This document shows positions 8,386 through 16,924 of a DNA stretch of 64,000 nt, piece by piece; position 1 is the stretch's first letter; every line of letters begins with the position of its first letter. The stretch lies in assembly GCF_050717535.1 (NCBI RefSeq), contig NZ_JBOITM010000076.1:1-64000 (forward strand). The letters are read 5' to 3'. This DNA comes from Clostridium_AD sp050717535. GTDB taxonomy: Bacteria > Bacillota > Clostridia > Clostridiales > Clostridiaceae. The position numbers and the translations under genes are program-made. The notes under the pieces were generated by a model that was given only the letters and a program-made list of their open reading frames with translations, was not told the origin of the DNA and ran no database searches.

Positions 8386-9747
8386 ATGAGTGAAATGGTA
8401 GTGAAAAACAAGAGGCCTTTTGGTTTCTACGTTTGTTGTATCGCATTTATGTTCGAGCGTATGGCGTATTATTCTGCTAAGTATCTGATCTTCTTTTTCG
8501 TTTCGGCTACAATTATAACAGGAGGATTGGGTCTAACAGTGGTTGAGGCTGCAATTATTCAATCAAATCTTGTTGCGTTTACCTATTTTGCACCTCTTAT
8601 TGGTGGATATCTTTCCGATAAGTATATTGGCGCCAGATACTGTATTCCAGTTGGGTTAGTTTTGATGGCGGCAGGGTATATAGTAGGTGGATATGCAACG
8701 AATATCTTTACTATGAATATAATGGTGACACTTGTAGCCATTGGTACAGGACTTTTTAAAGGTAACAATTCTGCAATCAGTGGAGCTTTGTTTGAAGACA
8801 AAGAGCAGCTGGATTCAGCATTTTCAGTTCAGTACTCCTTCGTAAATATTGGATCGTTTATAGGAACAACGGCTGTGGGTGTTCTTATAGCTAGTACTTT
8901 TGCTAAAGGTGCTATTCAGGGATTTAGAGCTGCATTCATACTTTGTGGTATCATTTGTGTGATTGATGCTGTGTGGTTTCTGTTTGGTATTAGATTCCTT
9001 GGAGAAGTAGGAAAAAGACCGTTTAAAGAGGGTAAGCACACAGAAAAGAAAGTTGCAACTGACAATAAACCTTTAACAAGGGTGGAAAAAAGAAAGGTCT
9101 TTGCTATTGTCTTGATATCAATATTCTCTATTGTGTTTTGGGTGTTTTGGTATCTGACTTATGTTGCTGTTTATGATTACGGTGCTAAGTTCGTCAACCT
9201 GAACATAGGCAGCTTCATAGTGCCACTTTCATGGTTCGATTCATTGAATGCTTTTGTATGTATTGCTATGGGACCAGTTTTGGGTGTATTGTGGTTCAAG
9301 CTATCCAAGAGGCCTAAAGGGGATCTGAGCTTGTTTAAAAAATTGGGTCTGGGTCTTAGTTTACTTGGAATGTCCTTTTTAATGCTTGTAGGTGCAGAAA
9401 TGTCAAGAGGCACAGGAAAAGCAAGCATTATTTGGATCGTAGCATTTGGTGTGCTCCTCAGTATGGGAGAAATGTTGTTCTCTCCACTTGGTAACTCCTT
9501 TGTTACTAAGTATGCTCCTAACAAGATTTACTCGGTACTTATGGGCGTTTGGATTTGTGCTTCGTTCATTGCTGGTAAATCTTATGGTTACTTATATGCT
9601 TTTGCTTCAAAATTCCCAATCATACAGGCCTATGTGGCCATTCCATTAATTTTATTCGTATTTGCAATATTGCTGTTTGTTTTTGACAAAAAGCTTATTA
9701 AATTATTGGAAGATGAAGAACCAGCGAAAAAGGTCAATGTAGTATAA
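8386..9747 (+). CDS. POT/PTR-family peptide:proton symporter
   Basis: 453 aa polytopic MFS protein with about 12 to 14 membrane segments. The first helix carries the POT signature FERMAYYSAKYLI (family ExxERFxYY), and APLIGGYLSDKYIGARY is the first conserved PTR block. These carriers import di- and tripeptides with protons; E-x-x-E-R couples the proton. TTAGGGGG precedes ATG 8386. It shares a transcript with the Xaa-Pro aminopeptidase, forming a peptide-utilisation pair, and ends at a strong terminator. Confidence 0.92.
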   Translation: MSEMVVKNKRPFGFYVCCIAFMFERMAYYSAKYLIFFFVSATIITGGLGLTVVEAAIIQSNLVAFTYFAPLIGGYLSDKYIGARYCIPVGLVLMAAGYIVGGYATNIFTMNIMVTLVAIGTGLFKGNNSAISGALFEDKEQLDSAFSVQYSFVNIGSFIGTTAVGVLIASTFAKGAIQGFRAAFILCGIICVIDAVWFLFGIRFLGEVGKRPFKEGKHTEKKVATDNKPLTRVEKRKVFAIVLISIFSIVFWVFWYLTYVAVYDYGAKFVNLNIGSFIVPLSWFDSLNAFVCIAMGPVLGVLWFKLSKRPKGDLSLFKKLGLGLSLLGMSFLMLVGAEMSRGTGKASIIWIVAFGVLLSMGEMLFSPLGNSFVTKYAPNKIYSVLMGVWICASFIAGKSYGYLYAFASKFPIIQAYVAIPLILFVFAILLFVFDKKLIKLLEDEEPAKKVNVV

Positions 9748-9770
9748 CAAATTTATTTTCTAAAGTAAAA

Positions 9771-9806
9771 AAGATGGCTTCTGTATTGTACAGGAGTCAT
9801 CTTTTT
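9771..9806 (+). terminator. Terminator of the peptide operon
   Basis: AAGATGGCTTCTGTA (9771-9785) pairs with TACAGGAGTCATCTT across TTG, a 15-bp stem with two G-U pairs, followed by a T run. Confidence 0.92.
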
Positions 9807-9862
9807 TCTGCGGTTTTGTTCAAATACTCAAGAGAGTTATGATGAAGAAAGTTAATTTGTAA

Positions 9863-9919
9863 TTTAAGATTGGTAAAAATATTTAAGATTGGTAAAAATA
9901 TTTAAGATTGGTAAAAATA
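9863..9919. repeat. Three tandem copies of a 19-bp unit
   Basis: The unit TTTAAGATTGGTAAAAATA occurs three times head to tail (9863-9881, 9882-9900, 9901-9919), and a fourth copy begins with TTTAA. It lies between the peptide operon and the L,D-transpeptidase gene. It may be replication slippage or an array of binding sites. Confidence 0.95.
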
Positions 9920-10079
9920 TTTAATAAAACAATATATTTGTACAAGAATATATATTGTTAATAACGTTTTAATATAGTAAAGTAATATTACGGGTTATTT
10001 GTTAAAATTTATATAACATAGGTAAAGGTGGACAAGCAATAATAAATAATTTAGAAAATATATTTTGAGGGGGATATTA

Positions 10080-11855
10080 TTGAAAAAATTTTTAATCATT
10101 GCGGTATCTTTAATGTTGCTATTTTTAAATATTCCTATAAATGTAAGCGCAGTATCTGATATAGGACAACCAATCATAACACTATCACAAACAAAAGTAA
10201 AAATGGGGGATATAATAAAAATTGAACTAGAGGCGAATAATACATTGCCAGGTACACCTAATAGTAATGATAATGTAATATTAATTAGGAGCATAGTGGA
10301 TGAAAATCAAACTATATCCTTACATCCTAGTTATAATAAAAATACAAAGAAATACGAAGTAGAATATACAATTCCTTCAGATATATCAATGGGAGAATGG
10401 CATATAGAAAAAGTTGTGTTACAAGATAATGCAGGAAATAGTACTTATAATTATTCTAATATTACATTTACAGTAGAGCCCACAGTTACATTTGATAGCC
10501 AAGGTGGAAGTATAGTAACAAGCAATATTGCAGATTATAATGCCGTAATAATAGCTCCTGCTACACCAACAAGGACAGGCTATGTATTTGGTGGTTGGTA
10601 CAAAGAAGCTGAATGTTTAAATGTATGGGATTTTACAACTGATAAAGTGATTGAAAATATAACACTATATTCAAAATGGACAATTGTTCCTCTTGGGATT
10701 CCAACAAATTTAAAAGCAGCATCATCATCATATAATAGCATTAATGTTAATTGGGGTGCAGTAATCGGAGCAGATGGCTATGAAGTCTATTCATCAACAT
10801 CTAATACAGGAGACTACACTTTAATATCAACAACTACAAAACCAAGTTATAACAATACTGGACTTAAAACTAGCAGTAATTATTACTATAAAGTTAGAAC
10901 ATATAAGATGGTTTCTAATTTTAAAGTGTACAGCGACTACTCAGCTTTTGTGAGCTCAAAACCAATAATAGGGTTACCTATAAATGTTTTAGCTACTAGA
11001 ATTAATTCTAAAGGTATTAAAATTAGCTGGAGTGCAGTAGCCGGAGCAAATGCCTATGAAATATATAGAGCTACCACTAGTACAGGAACTTATAGTTTAT
11101 TAACAAAAACGGTACATTTAGATTATACAAATTCAAATTTAATAACAGGGAAAACTTATTATTATAAAATAAGAGCATACAGAATTGTTGGAAAAACAAT
11201 AGTATATGGTAATTTGGTTGTAGCAACAAATAAAACAATAACATATATAGTTTTTAATAATTTAGTACAGCCCAATGGTGTATATGGAAAGTATGCAGGT
11301 TTGAAAATAGAAATCCTAGATCAAAGCAATAATAAACTTTTAATAAAAAGAGCTAATGGCACTAAAATTTGGGTTTTCTCAAGTGATGTCTCTATAGCTA
11401 CAAACCCAGCTACTAATACGAAATACTTGGACAAAAAACAACTAGAAACTTATGTAAATGTAACAAGTAATTTTATCAGTAAAACAAAATATTTTACTTG
11501 GGTGGATTTAAATAGGCAGAGAGTTAATGTTTTTACTGGTGGTGCAGGACAATGGGTTTTACTTAAAGCATATTCATGTGCATCGGGTAATAATATAACC
11601 CCTTCAAAAAGAGGATTTTTCACAGTGCAAGATAAGGGATATTCTTTTTCTACGGATTCAGGACTGCTAGTGAAGTATTGGACAAGATTTAGTGGTAATT
11701 ACCTGCTACATTCAACACTTCTAACGGCTTCAGGAAACACCTTTGATGCAACTGTTGGGACAAGGCTTTCTCATGGATGTATTCGGATGCCATTAGATAT
11801 GGCAAAATGGTATTATGAAAAAATACCAAGAGATTCATTAATATGGATTAATTAA
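10080..11855 (+). CDS. Secreted L,D-transpeptidase with InlB-type repeat and FN3 domains
   Basis: 591 aa from TTG 10080, chosen because GAGGGGG (10067-10073) is 6 bases upstream; the upstream TTG at 10065 overlaps it. A signal peptide covers about residues 1-24 (ends NVSA). Next come an Ig-like segment, one Listeria-Bacteroides (InlB/flg_new) repeat (GYVFGGWYKEAE to ITLYSKW, about 140-205), two fibronectin-III-like domains (about 206-395, each with SYNSINVNWG or SKGIKISWS and a YYYK(V/I)R strand), a linker, and a C-terminal YkuD domain. The YkuD catalytic motif is S564-H565-G566-C567-I568-R569. Such enzymes make 3-3 peptidoglycan crosslinks or attach proteins to the wall; the repeats probably hold it at the surface. 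Confidence 0.88.
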   Translation: MKKFLIIAVSLMLLFLNIPINVSAVSDIGQPIITLSQTKVKMGDIIKIELEANNTLPGTPNSNDNVILIRSIVDENQTISLHPSYNKNTKKYEVEYTIPSDISMGEWHIEKVVLQDNAGNSTYNYSNITFTVEPTVTFDSQGGSIVTSNIADYNAVIIAPATPTRTGYVFGGWYKEAECLNVWDFTTDKVIENITLYSKWTIVPLGIPTNLKAASSSYNSINVNWGAVIGADGYEVYSSTSNTGDYTLISTTTKPSYNNTGLKTSSNYYYKVRTYKMVSNFKVYSDYSAFVSSKPIIGLPINVLATRINSKGIKISWSAVAGANAYEIYRATTSTGTYSLLTKTVHLDYTNSNLITGKTYYYKIRAYRIVGKTIVYGNLVVATNKTITYIVFNNLVQPNGVYGKYAGLKIEILDQSNNKLLIKRANGTKIWVFSSDVSIATNPATNTKYLDKKQLETYVNVTSNFISKTKYFTWVDLNRQRVNVFTGGAGQWVLLKAYSCASGNNITPSKRGFFTVQDKGYSFSTDSGLLVKYWTRFSGNYLLHSTLLTASGNTFDATVGTRLSHGCIRMPLDMAKWYYEKIPRDSLIWIN

Positions 11856-11895
11856 AAAACATCGGGGGTCGTGAAGAACGGTCTTCGATGTTTTT
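11855..11895 (+). terminator. Terminator after the L,D-transpeptidase
   Basis: AAAAACATCG (11855-11864) pairs with CGATGTTTTT (11886-11895) around a loop that itself contains short GAAGAACGGTCTTC pairing. The second arm ends in five T. Confidence 0.8.
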
Positions 11896-12016
11896 GTTAA
11901 AGTTTCATAACCCCCAAGGGTCAGCTTTAGAAAATATTTATTCATATTATATTCTAATGTGTAGAAAATAGAGTAACAATTAAAGTAAGTAGATTTATTT
12001 AAATAAAGGAGATTTT

Positions 12017-12400
12017 ATGATGAAAAATACTTATTATCAATTTAGAACAAGAAAATTTTCAAGTTCTAAGATTGTGAAATTAGTAATTAGCTTTATTGTA
12101 TTAATAGGCTTAATTATGATATTCCCACATTTTTTTAGAAATACTTATATAGTAACTGTTGCAAATAAAAGAGTGATAACACGTGGTAATATTGAAACTT
12201 ATTTAATTTATACACAAAAGGAAGATGGTAATATAAAGATATTTGATAATACTAATAGTTTACTAGAATTTAAAATTAATTCAGAGGATGTGTATTGGGG
12301 TTTGAGAATTAATAGAAAATATGAGATTAAAGCATATGGCCTGAATATACCCTTATTATCATATTATCAAAATATTGTAAGAGTTAGAGGTGTAGATTGA
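12017..12400 (+). CDS. Hypothetical membrane-anchored protein
   Basis: 127 aa (or 126 from the second ATG at 12020). AAAGGAG lies upstream. One membrane helix spans about residues 20-39 (VKLVISFIVLIGLIMIF); the remaining 85 residues form an outward beta-rich domain containing NKRVITRGNIETYLIYTQ and LRINRKYEIKAYG, which resembles a small OB-like fold. I do not recognise a named family. It is flanked by the L,D-transpeptidase terminator and an AI-2E family permease, with no clear operon. Confidence 0.7.
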   Translation: MMKNTYYQFRTRKFSSSKIVKLVISFIVLIGLIMIFPHFFRNTYIVTVANKRVITRGNIETYLIYTQKEDGNIKIFDNTNSLLEFKINSEDVYWGLRINRKYEIKAYGLNIPLLSYYQNIVRVRGVD

Positions 12401-12526
12401 TAATTGAATAACTCACACTAAGATCTTAAGCAAATCTGAAAAGAAATTATATTGACCATAATGAATAAGGACCTATATTCATGCTTAAACTATATTATAT
12501 GTACAAAAGCAAAGGAGTGTATGGTT

Positions 12527-13579
12527 ATGTCTAAAAGCAATATACTAAAAGATTTGCTGATTATAAATTTAGTTTTTTTGAGTATACTTCTTTTTGGTAA
12601 GATGTTCTTTATTCATAGGCTTATAGGGATACTTTTCAAATCATTTTTAACTCCACTTATATTTTCTGTGTTCTTGTTTTATATTATAAAACCATTTAAT
12701 ACAATTTTCATAAAAAAGGGACTAAAGCCGAGATTTTCAGCTCTATTAACTCTAATAATGGGACTATCCATTGCAATAGGTGTTATAACTTTCTTTAGTA
12801 ATTATATTGTAATTCAGTTTGATGAAACAATAGAAGAGCTAACTAATATAGTGAAAAACAAAGAATCTATTAATCAGATAATTAATAAGATTAATAATTA
12901 TCTACCTGCTATTGATGTTTATAAAACCTTCACTAATATAGCTAATAGTTATATGCATAACATGGGTCATAAACTTATGTTTGCAGTAAAATATACAATA
13001 CACACTTTTTCAATGCTATTCCTTGTGCTAATAATATTATTTTATTTGCTTAAAGATGGTTCTAAATTTGAAGAAAGAATTATGTGTGCAATCCCTGAAA
13101 AATATAAAAAATTTGTATTGAAAACTTTTTCTGAGAGTGATACTGTTTTGGGGGCTTATGTTACAGGCCAAGCAAAAGTAGCGCTTTGTTTATCCATTAT
13201 GATATTTATTGGATACAAAATCATAGGGATTCCCAATGCAATATTTTTTGCCTCCATAACTTTTATTTTGGCTTTTATTCCTTTTATAGGTTTTTTTATT
13301 TCCATGGTTATTCCCGCTATTATTGCTTTGAGTATGGGATTTGTAATGATGGGTAAACTTGCAATTGTGTTCCTCAGTGTGCAGACATTAAAGGGAAGAG
13401 TAGTTGTGCCTATAATTATGTCTAAGGCAATGAAAATTCATCCTTTAACTGACATATTCTTAGTAATAGGTGCGGTTGCAGTGGGAGGGCCTTTGGCGGC
13501 ATTTGTTATTGTACCTATTTATGCTACTGTTAAAGTAATAGCATTTAACTTGTATGATTGCCATATAAATAAAAAATAA
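12527..13579 (+). CDS. AI-2E family (PF01594) membrane permease
   Basis: About 351 aa from ATG 12527, chosen because GGAG (12514-12517) is 9 bases upstream; ATG 12521 is 3 bases away and less likely. Seven to eight membrane segments, with the family's central soluble stretch (ETIEELTNIVKNKESINQII) between helices 3 and 4 and conserved LLFYLLKDG and FLILG-type C-terminal segments (AFIPFIGFFISMVIPAI). Members include TqsA, YtvI and sodium/proton antiporters, so the substrate is not fixed; quorum-signal export should not be assumed. Confidence 0.87.
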   Translation: MSKSNILKDLLIINLVFLSILLFGKMFFIHRLIGILFKSFLTPLIFSVFLFYIIKPFNTIFIKKGLKPRFSALLTLIMGLSIAIGVITFFSNYIVIQFDETIEELTNIVKNKESINQIINKINNYLPAIDVYKTFTNIANSYMHNMGHKLMFAVKYTIHTFSMLFLVLIILFYLLKDGSKFEERIMCAIPEKYKKFVLKTFSESDTVLGAYVTGQAKVALCLSIMIFIGYKIIGIPNAIFFASITFILAFIPFIGFFISMVIPAIIALSMGFVMMGKLAIVFLSVQTLKGRVVVPIIMSKAMKIHPLTDIFLVIGAVAVGGPLAAFVIVPIYATVKVIAFNLYDCHINKK

Positions 13580-13610
13580 CCATTAAATAGTTACCCTATT
13601 TAATGGTTAA
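13571..13610 (-). terminator. Terminator of the cold-shock gene (shared with the convergent permease gene)
   Basis: TAACCATTAAATA (13577-13589) and TATTTAATGGTTA (13597-13609) form a 13-bp stem. On the minus strand it is followed by six T (AAAAAA at 13571-13576 on plus), so it mainly serves the cold-shock gene. On the plus strand the T tract is weak. Confidence 0.85.
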
Positions 13611-13621
13611 AATATTTGTGG

Positions 13622-13819
13622 TTATATAATAGTAATATTTTCTGCTTGAGGTCCTTTTGGTCCTTCAACTACGTCAAAAGAAACCTTTTGACCTTCATCA
13701 AGTGATTTGTAGCCATCTGAATTTATTTGTGAAAAATGTGCAAAAACATCTATTCCGTCATCTCCTGTAATAAAACCAAACCCTTTTTCTCCATTAAACC
13801 ATTTAACTGTTCCATTCAT
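13622..13819 (-). CDS. Cold-shock protein, CspA family
   Basis: 65 aa, a single OB-fold cold-shock domain. RNP1 is K12-G-F-G-F-I17 and RNP2 is VFAHF (25-29, where VFVHF is usual). These small proteins bind single-stranded RNA/DNA and melt mRNA structure in the cold and in stationary phase. AGGAGG lies just upstream of ATG 13819, preceded by an AT-rich leader. Confidence 0.96.
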   Translation of the reverse strand: MNGTVKWFNGEKGFGFITGDDGIDVFAHFSQINSDGYKSLDEGQKVSFDVVEGPKGPQAENITII

Positions 13820-13903
13820 ATAATATATACCTCCTAAAATTTAATTTTCTTAACAACTTAATTATGGGTAAAATAATTTTTTGAAAACTTTATTTTATTT
13901 ATT

Positions 13904-14032
13904 CTAATCCTTTTTTTCCATATGGTCAAAAACTAATTTTGCACTTTCTTCATGACCATGCTTAATATTTTTCTTTTTAAAGCTATTATCTTCTTTTTTA
14001 TTATTTTTGGTTGATTTCATTTTGCTATCCAT
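13904..14032 (-). CDS. Small basic hypothetical protein (42 aa)
   Basis: I start it at ATG 14032 because AGGAGA lies 7 bases upstream; a longer frame to 14110 has no ribosome site. The 42-residue product is rich in Lys, Asn and Asp/Glu (MDSKMKSTKNNKKEDN ... HGHEESAKLVFDHMEKKD) and would be unstructured with a helical tail. Comparable short charged proteins occur near clostridial stress genes, but I cannot name the family. It lies upstream of the cold-shock gene on the same strand. Confidence 0.6.
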   Translation of the reverse strand: MDSKMKSTKNNKKEDNSFKKKNIKHGHEESAKLVFDHMEKKD

Positions 14033-14309
14033 AGGCAACTCTCCTATCTTCAGTATTTTACCTGTTAAACACTGAGCATAGTTTAAACAGATATATATTA
14101 TTTTTAGCATTTTCTTTGAAAATATACATAATTATTTATCCTTTTGTCAATTTGAAAATTGCTAATGAAACAGACAATTTATACTGCTATTACAAACTAT
14201 TGTTCATGTAATGTTTTCCAAAACAGATGTTATTCATAAAAAATACATAAATGTTTGTTATATTTAGTCTATGAGTTAAAAATTATAAACAAATGAAGGA
14301 GATATACTA

Positions 14310-15386
14310 ATGAAGAATTCCCTAAGAAGTATGGCTATTGTAATAACGTTAATTTTCACTTTAAATGGAACTGCCTTAGCGGCTCCAACAAATGAGAAAC
14401 TAAATCAGCAGAGCGATTCACTAACTAAAATTCAAGCACAAAGAGAAGAAATCCAAATAAAAATAGAAAAATCCGATAACGAAATTCAAAAAAGTATGGC
14501 TAAAACGCAAGAGAATAAAGTTAAAATATCTGAAACCCAAAAGGCAATAGAAAAATCTTCAACGGAGATTGTGCAAGTCGAAAAGAAAGCACAAAAGGAA
14601 CAAGAATTATTTAATAGTAGGATGAGAGTTTTGTACATAAATGGATTTGATAGTTACACCAATATTATACTTGAGTCAGAGAGTGTTGGAGATTTTATAT
14701 CAAGAGTAGAAAATATAAGAACTATTATTCAGTTTGATAAAAAAGTAGTGGATGAGTTTAAAGCTACAAAAAAAGAATTAGATGATAAGCAGATAAGTTT
14801 AAATAAGAGAAAAGCTTTATTACTGGCTTTGAATGTAGAAGATAAACAAAAGTTGGACAAGATAATTGCCACAAAAGGAGTACAGACCAAATTAATAGCA
14901 GAGTTAAATGGCAAGGTTAATATGTTGCCAGCTGGGACAAGCAATTCACAATCAGTTACTGAAAGTTTGACAAAAATAAATCAAATAAATCAATCAGAAG
15001 CTAAATATACACCTTCAAGAGGAACATCAAATTTATCAAGCAATGCAGTAATAGCCTATGCGTCTGAATTTCTTGGTACACCATATTTATGGGGTGGGAC
15101 AACACCATCTGGCTTTGATTGCTCAGGATTCACTCAATATGTATATGCACATTTTGGAATATCTATAGGTAGGACAACCTTTAATCAAATAAATGATGGT
15201 CAACAAGTGTCTAGAAGTAACCTACAAACGGGAGATTTAGTGTTATTTGGAAGTGTTGGTAATCCTCACCATGTAGGTATTTACATAGGCAATAATACAT
15301 ATATACATGCTCCTAGTACAGGGGATGTAATTAAAGTTTCAGATATGACAAGATCAGATTTTATAACAGGTAGACGAGTAAAGTAA
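14310..15386 (+). CDS. Secreted NlpC/P60 peptidoglycan endopeptidase with coiled-coil region
   Basis: 358 aa. A signal peptide ends near ALAAP (about residue 25). Residues 30-205 are a PcsB-like long coiled coil, as in FtsEX-associated or autoinhibited wall hydrolases. After a serine-rich linker, the NlpC/P60 domain (about 245-358) shows catalytic C271 in DCSGF, His in PHHVGIYIG (320-321) and the third polar residue His in YIHAPS (about 333). Such enzymes cut the gamma-D-Glu to diamino-acid bond in stem peptides. AAGGAGAT precedes ATG 14310. It stands alone, with a long terminator downstream. Confidence 0.92.
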   Translation: MKNSLRSMAIVITLIFTLNGTALAAPTNEKLNQQSDSLTKIQAQREEIQIKIEKSDNEIQKSMAKTQENKVKISETQKAIEKSSTEIVQVEKKAQKEQELFNSRMRVLYINGFDSYTNIILESESVGDFISRVENIRTIIQFDKKVVDEFKATKKELDDKQISLNKRKALLLALNVEDKQKLDKIIATKGVQTKLIAELNGKVNMLPAGTSNSQSVTESLTKINQINQSEAKYTPSRGTSNLSSNAVIAYASEFLGTPYLWGGTTPSGFDCSGFTQYVYAHFGISIGRTTFNQINDGQQVSRSNLQTGDLVLFGSVGNPHHVGIYIGNNTYIHAPSTGDVIKVSDMTRSDFITGRRVK

Positions 15387-15438
15387 AAAATACATATATT
15401 CTTAGAATTAAAAACATAGTTATATTAGGTAATTTTCA

Positions 15439-15497
15439 AGTAGAGTAGCTATGATGCGGCTTCCTAAGTCTGCATCATAGCTACTCTACTTTTGTAT
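15439..15497 (+). terminator. Long perfect-stem terminator after the NlpC/P60 gene
   Basis: A perfect 19-bp inverted repeat: AGTAGAGTAGCTATGATGC (15439-15457) and its complement (15472-15490) around a 14-base loop, followed by TTTTG and T-rich DNA. It is much longer than the other stems here. Confidence 0.85.
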
Positions 15498-15676
15498 TTT
15501 TACGTAAAAATTATATTTTTTGTAGGTGCTACTCAAAGGCACGTTTGTGGGGTATAATGAATTAGTAAAATAACAAGATATATCTTTAAAAAATTTATTG
15601 TGAGTATTAATTTAGAAGGCATAATTTATAAGGTACTTAAAGATAGTAAAAAAATAAAAAAAAAGAGGGTAAAAAT

Positions 15677-15847
15677 ATGAAAAATGATATAAATAAAAAC
15701 ATGGAAATGATGAAAAAAATTATTGAAGAAAAAAAAGCAAAGTCATCTTCTCAAAAAAATGATAAGCGAGCAGCCATTTATGGAACACAAAGTGCATCAT
15801 CAGGTAATGGTGGAGGCTTAGTTGGTAAAAATAACAGGGGTCAATAA
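15677..15847 (+). CDS. Small conserved-looking protein (56 aa) coupled to dus
   Basis: ATG 15677 to TAA 15845-15847. GAGGG lies 7 bases upstream. The product starts with a charged helix (MEMMKKIIEEKKAK) and ends in a Gly/Ser-rich tail (SSGNGGGLVGKNNRGQ). The stop overlaps the dus start (TAATG), so the two genes are translationally coupled. I do not recognise a named family; the glycine-rich end could be a flexible nucleic-acid or partner-binding tail. Confidence 0.7.
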   Translation: MKNDINKNMEMMKKIIEEKKAKSSSQKNDKRAAIYGTQSASSGNGGGLVGKNNRGQ

Positions 15848-16788
15848 TGAATTTTTATTTTGCACCTATGGAAGGTTTGACGGGGTACATTTATAGAAAT
15901 GCCCACAATGCTTTATTCAATAATATAGATAAATACTTTTCACCTTTCATTCCCGCAAATCAAAGCAAAAGTTTTAAAACAAGAGAATTAAATGATATTT
16001 TGCCTGAAAACAACCAAGGACTTCTTTTGATTCCACAATTACTAACCAACAATGCAGAAGACTTTATTCATACTTCAAAGAAAATAAAGCTAATGGGATA
16101 TAATGAGATCAATTTAAATTTGGGGTGTCCTTCTGGAACTGTAGTTTCAAAAAATAGAGGGTCCGGATTTCTTTCAAAAAGAGATGAACTTGATGTTTTT
16201 TTGGACAAAATATTTTCTGAGTCCATAACAAAAATATCATTAAAAACCAGAATAGGAAAAGATAAGCCAGAAGAATTTTATGATTTAATAGAAATATTTA
16301 ACAAATATCCTATAGAAGAGCTTATTATTCATCCAAGGACTCAAAAGGATTTTTATAAAAATACACCTAATTTGAAAATTTTTAAAGAAGCATTGACACT
16401 AAGCAAAAATCCGGTTTGCTATAATGGTGATATTTTTACAATCAGTGATTACAAGAATTTTTTCACTGAGTTCCCTAGTGTAGATACTATAATGTTTGGC
16501 AGGGGGTTATTAAGAAATCCTGGAATGATTAGTGATATTACAAATAATATTAAACTCGAAAAAAAATTGCTTAGAGATTTTCATGATAAAATTTATGAAG
16601 ATTATAAAGGAATACTTTTTGGAGATAGGAATGTGTTGTACAAAATGAAAGAGTTATGGTTTTATATGATTCCTATGTTTTCTGATAACGCAAAATATGC
16701 AAAAAAAATTAAAAAATCAGAAAAATTATGCGATTACGATGATGCTGTTTCATGCTTATTCAGAGAGCAGCATATTTTAGAAAATTAG
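15847..16788 (+). CDS. tRNA-dihydrouridine synthase family protein
   Basis: 313 aa TIM-barrel FMN enzyme that reduces uridine to dihydrouridine in tRNA D-loops. Family blocks are present: APMEGLTGYIYRNAH at the start, the NLGCPSGTVVSKNRGSGFL signature (GCP with C94), SLKTRIG, IIHPRTQKDFY and IMFGRGLLRNPGM. It resembles the short bacterial Dus form with a helical C-terminal tRNA-binding part. Expression is coupled to the 56-aa protein upstream. A terminator follows directly. Confidence 0.92.
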   Translation: MNFYFAPMEGLTGYIYRNAHNALFNNIDKYFSPFIPANQSKSFKTRELNDILPENNQGLLLIPQLLTNNAEDFIHTSKKIKLMGYNEINLNLGCPSGTVVSKNRGSGFLSKRDELDVFLDKIFSESITKISLKTRIGKDKPEEFYDLIEIFNKYPIEELIIHPRTQKDFYKNTPNLKIFKEALTLSKNPVCYNGDIFTISDYKNFFTEFPSVDTIMFGRGLLRNPGMISDITNNIKLEKKLLRDFHDKIYEDYKGILFGDRNVLYKMKELWFYMIPMFSDNAKYAKKIKKSEKLCDYDDAVSCLFREQHILEN

Positions 16789-16801
16789 TAATGAAGATAA
16801 T

Positions 16802-16838
16802 AAATAGCCTTCATCTTAGTTAAGATGAAGGCTATTTT
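16802..16838 (+). terminator. Terminator after dus
   Basis: AAATAGCCTTCATCTTA (16802-16818) pairs with TAAGATGAAGGCTATTT (16821-16837) across GT, then T-rich sequence. Confidence 0.9.
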
Positions 16839-16924
16839 ATCTTTGTTTTATATACCTGTTAAAAATATTACGGTTAAGTAACAAAATGCACCACTACTTG
16901 TCACAAACTTAATTCGTTTATTTT

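Noticed and set aside
12527..13579. Quorum-signal (AI-2) exporter
   Set aside because: PF01594 members have several roles including sodium/proton exchange, and nothing nearby (such as luxS) supports AI-2, so only the family name is given.
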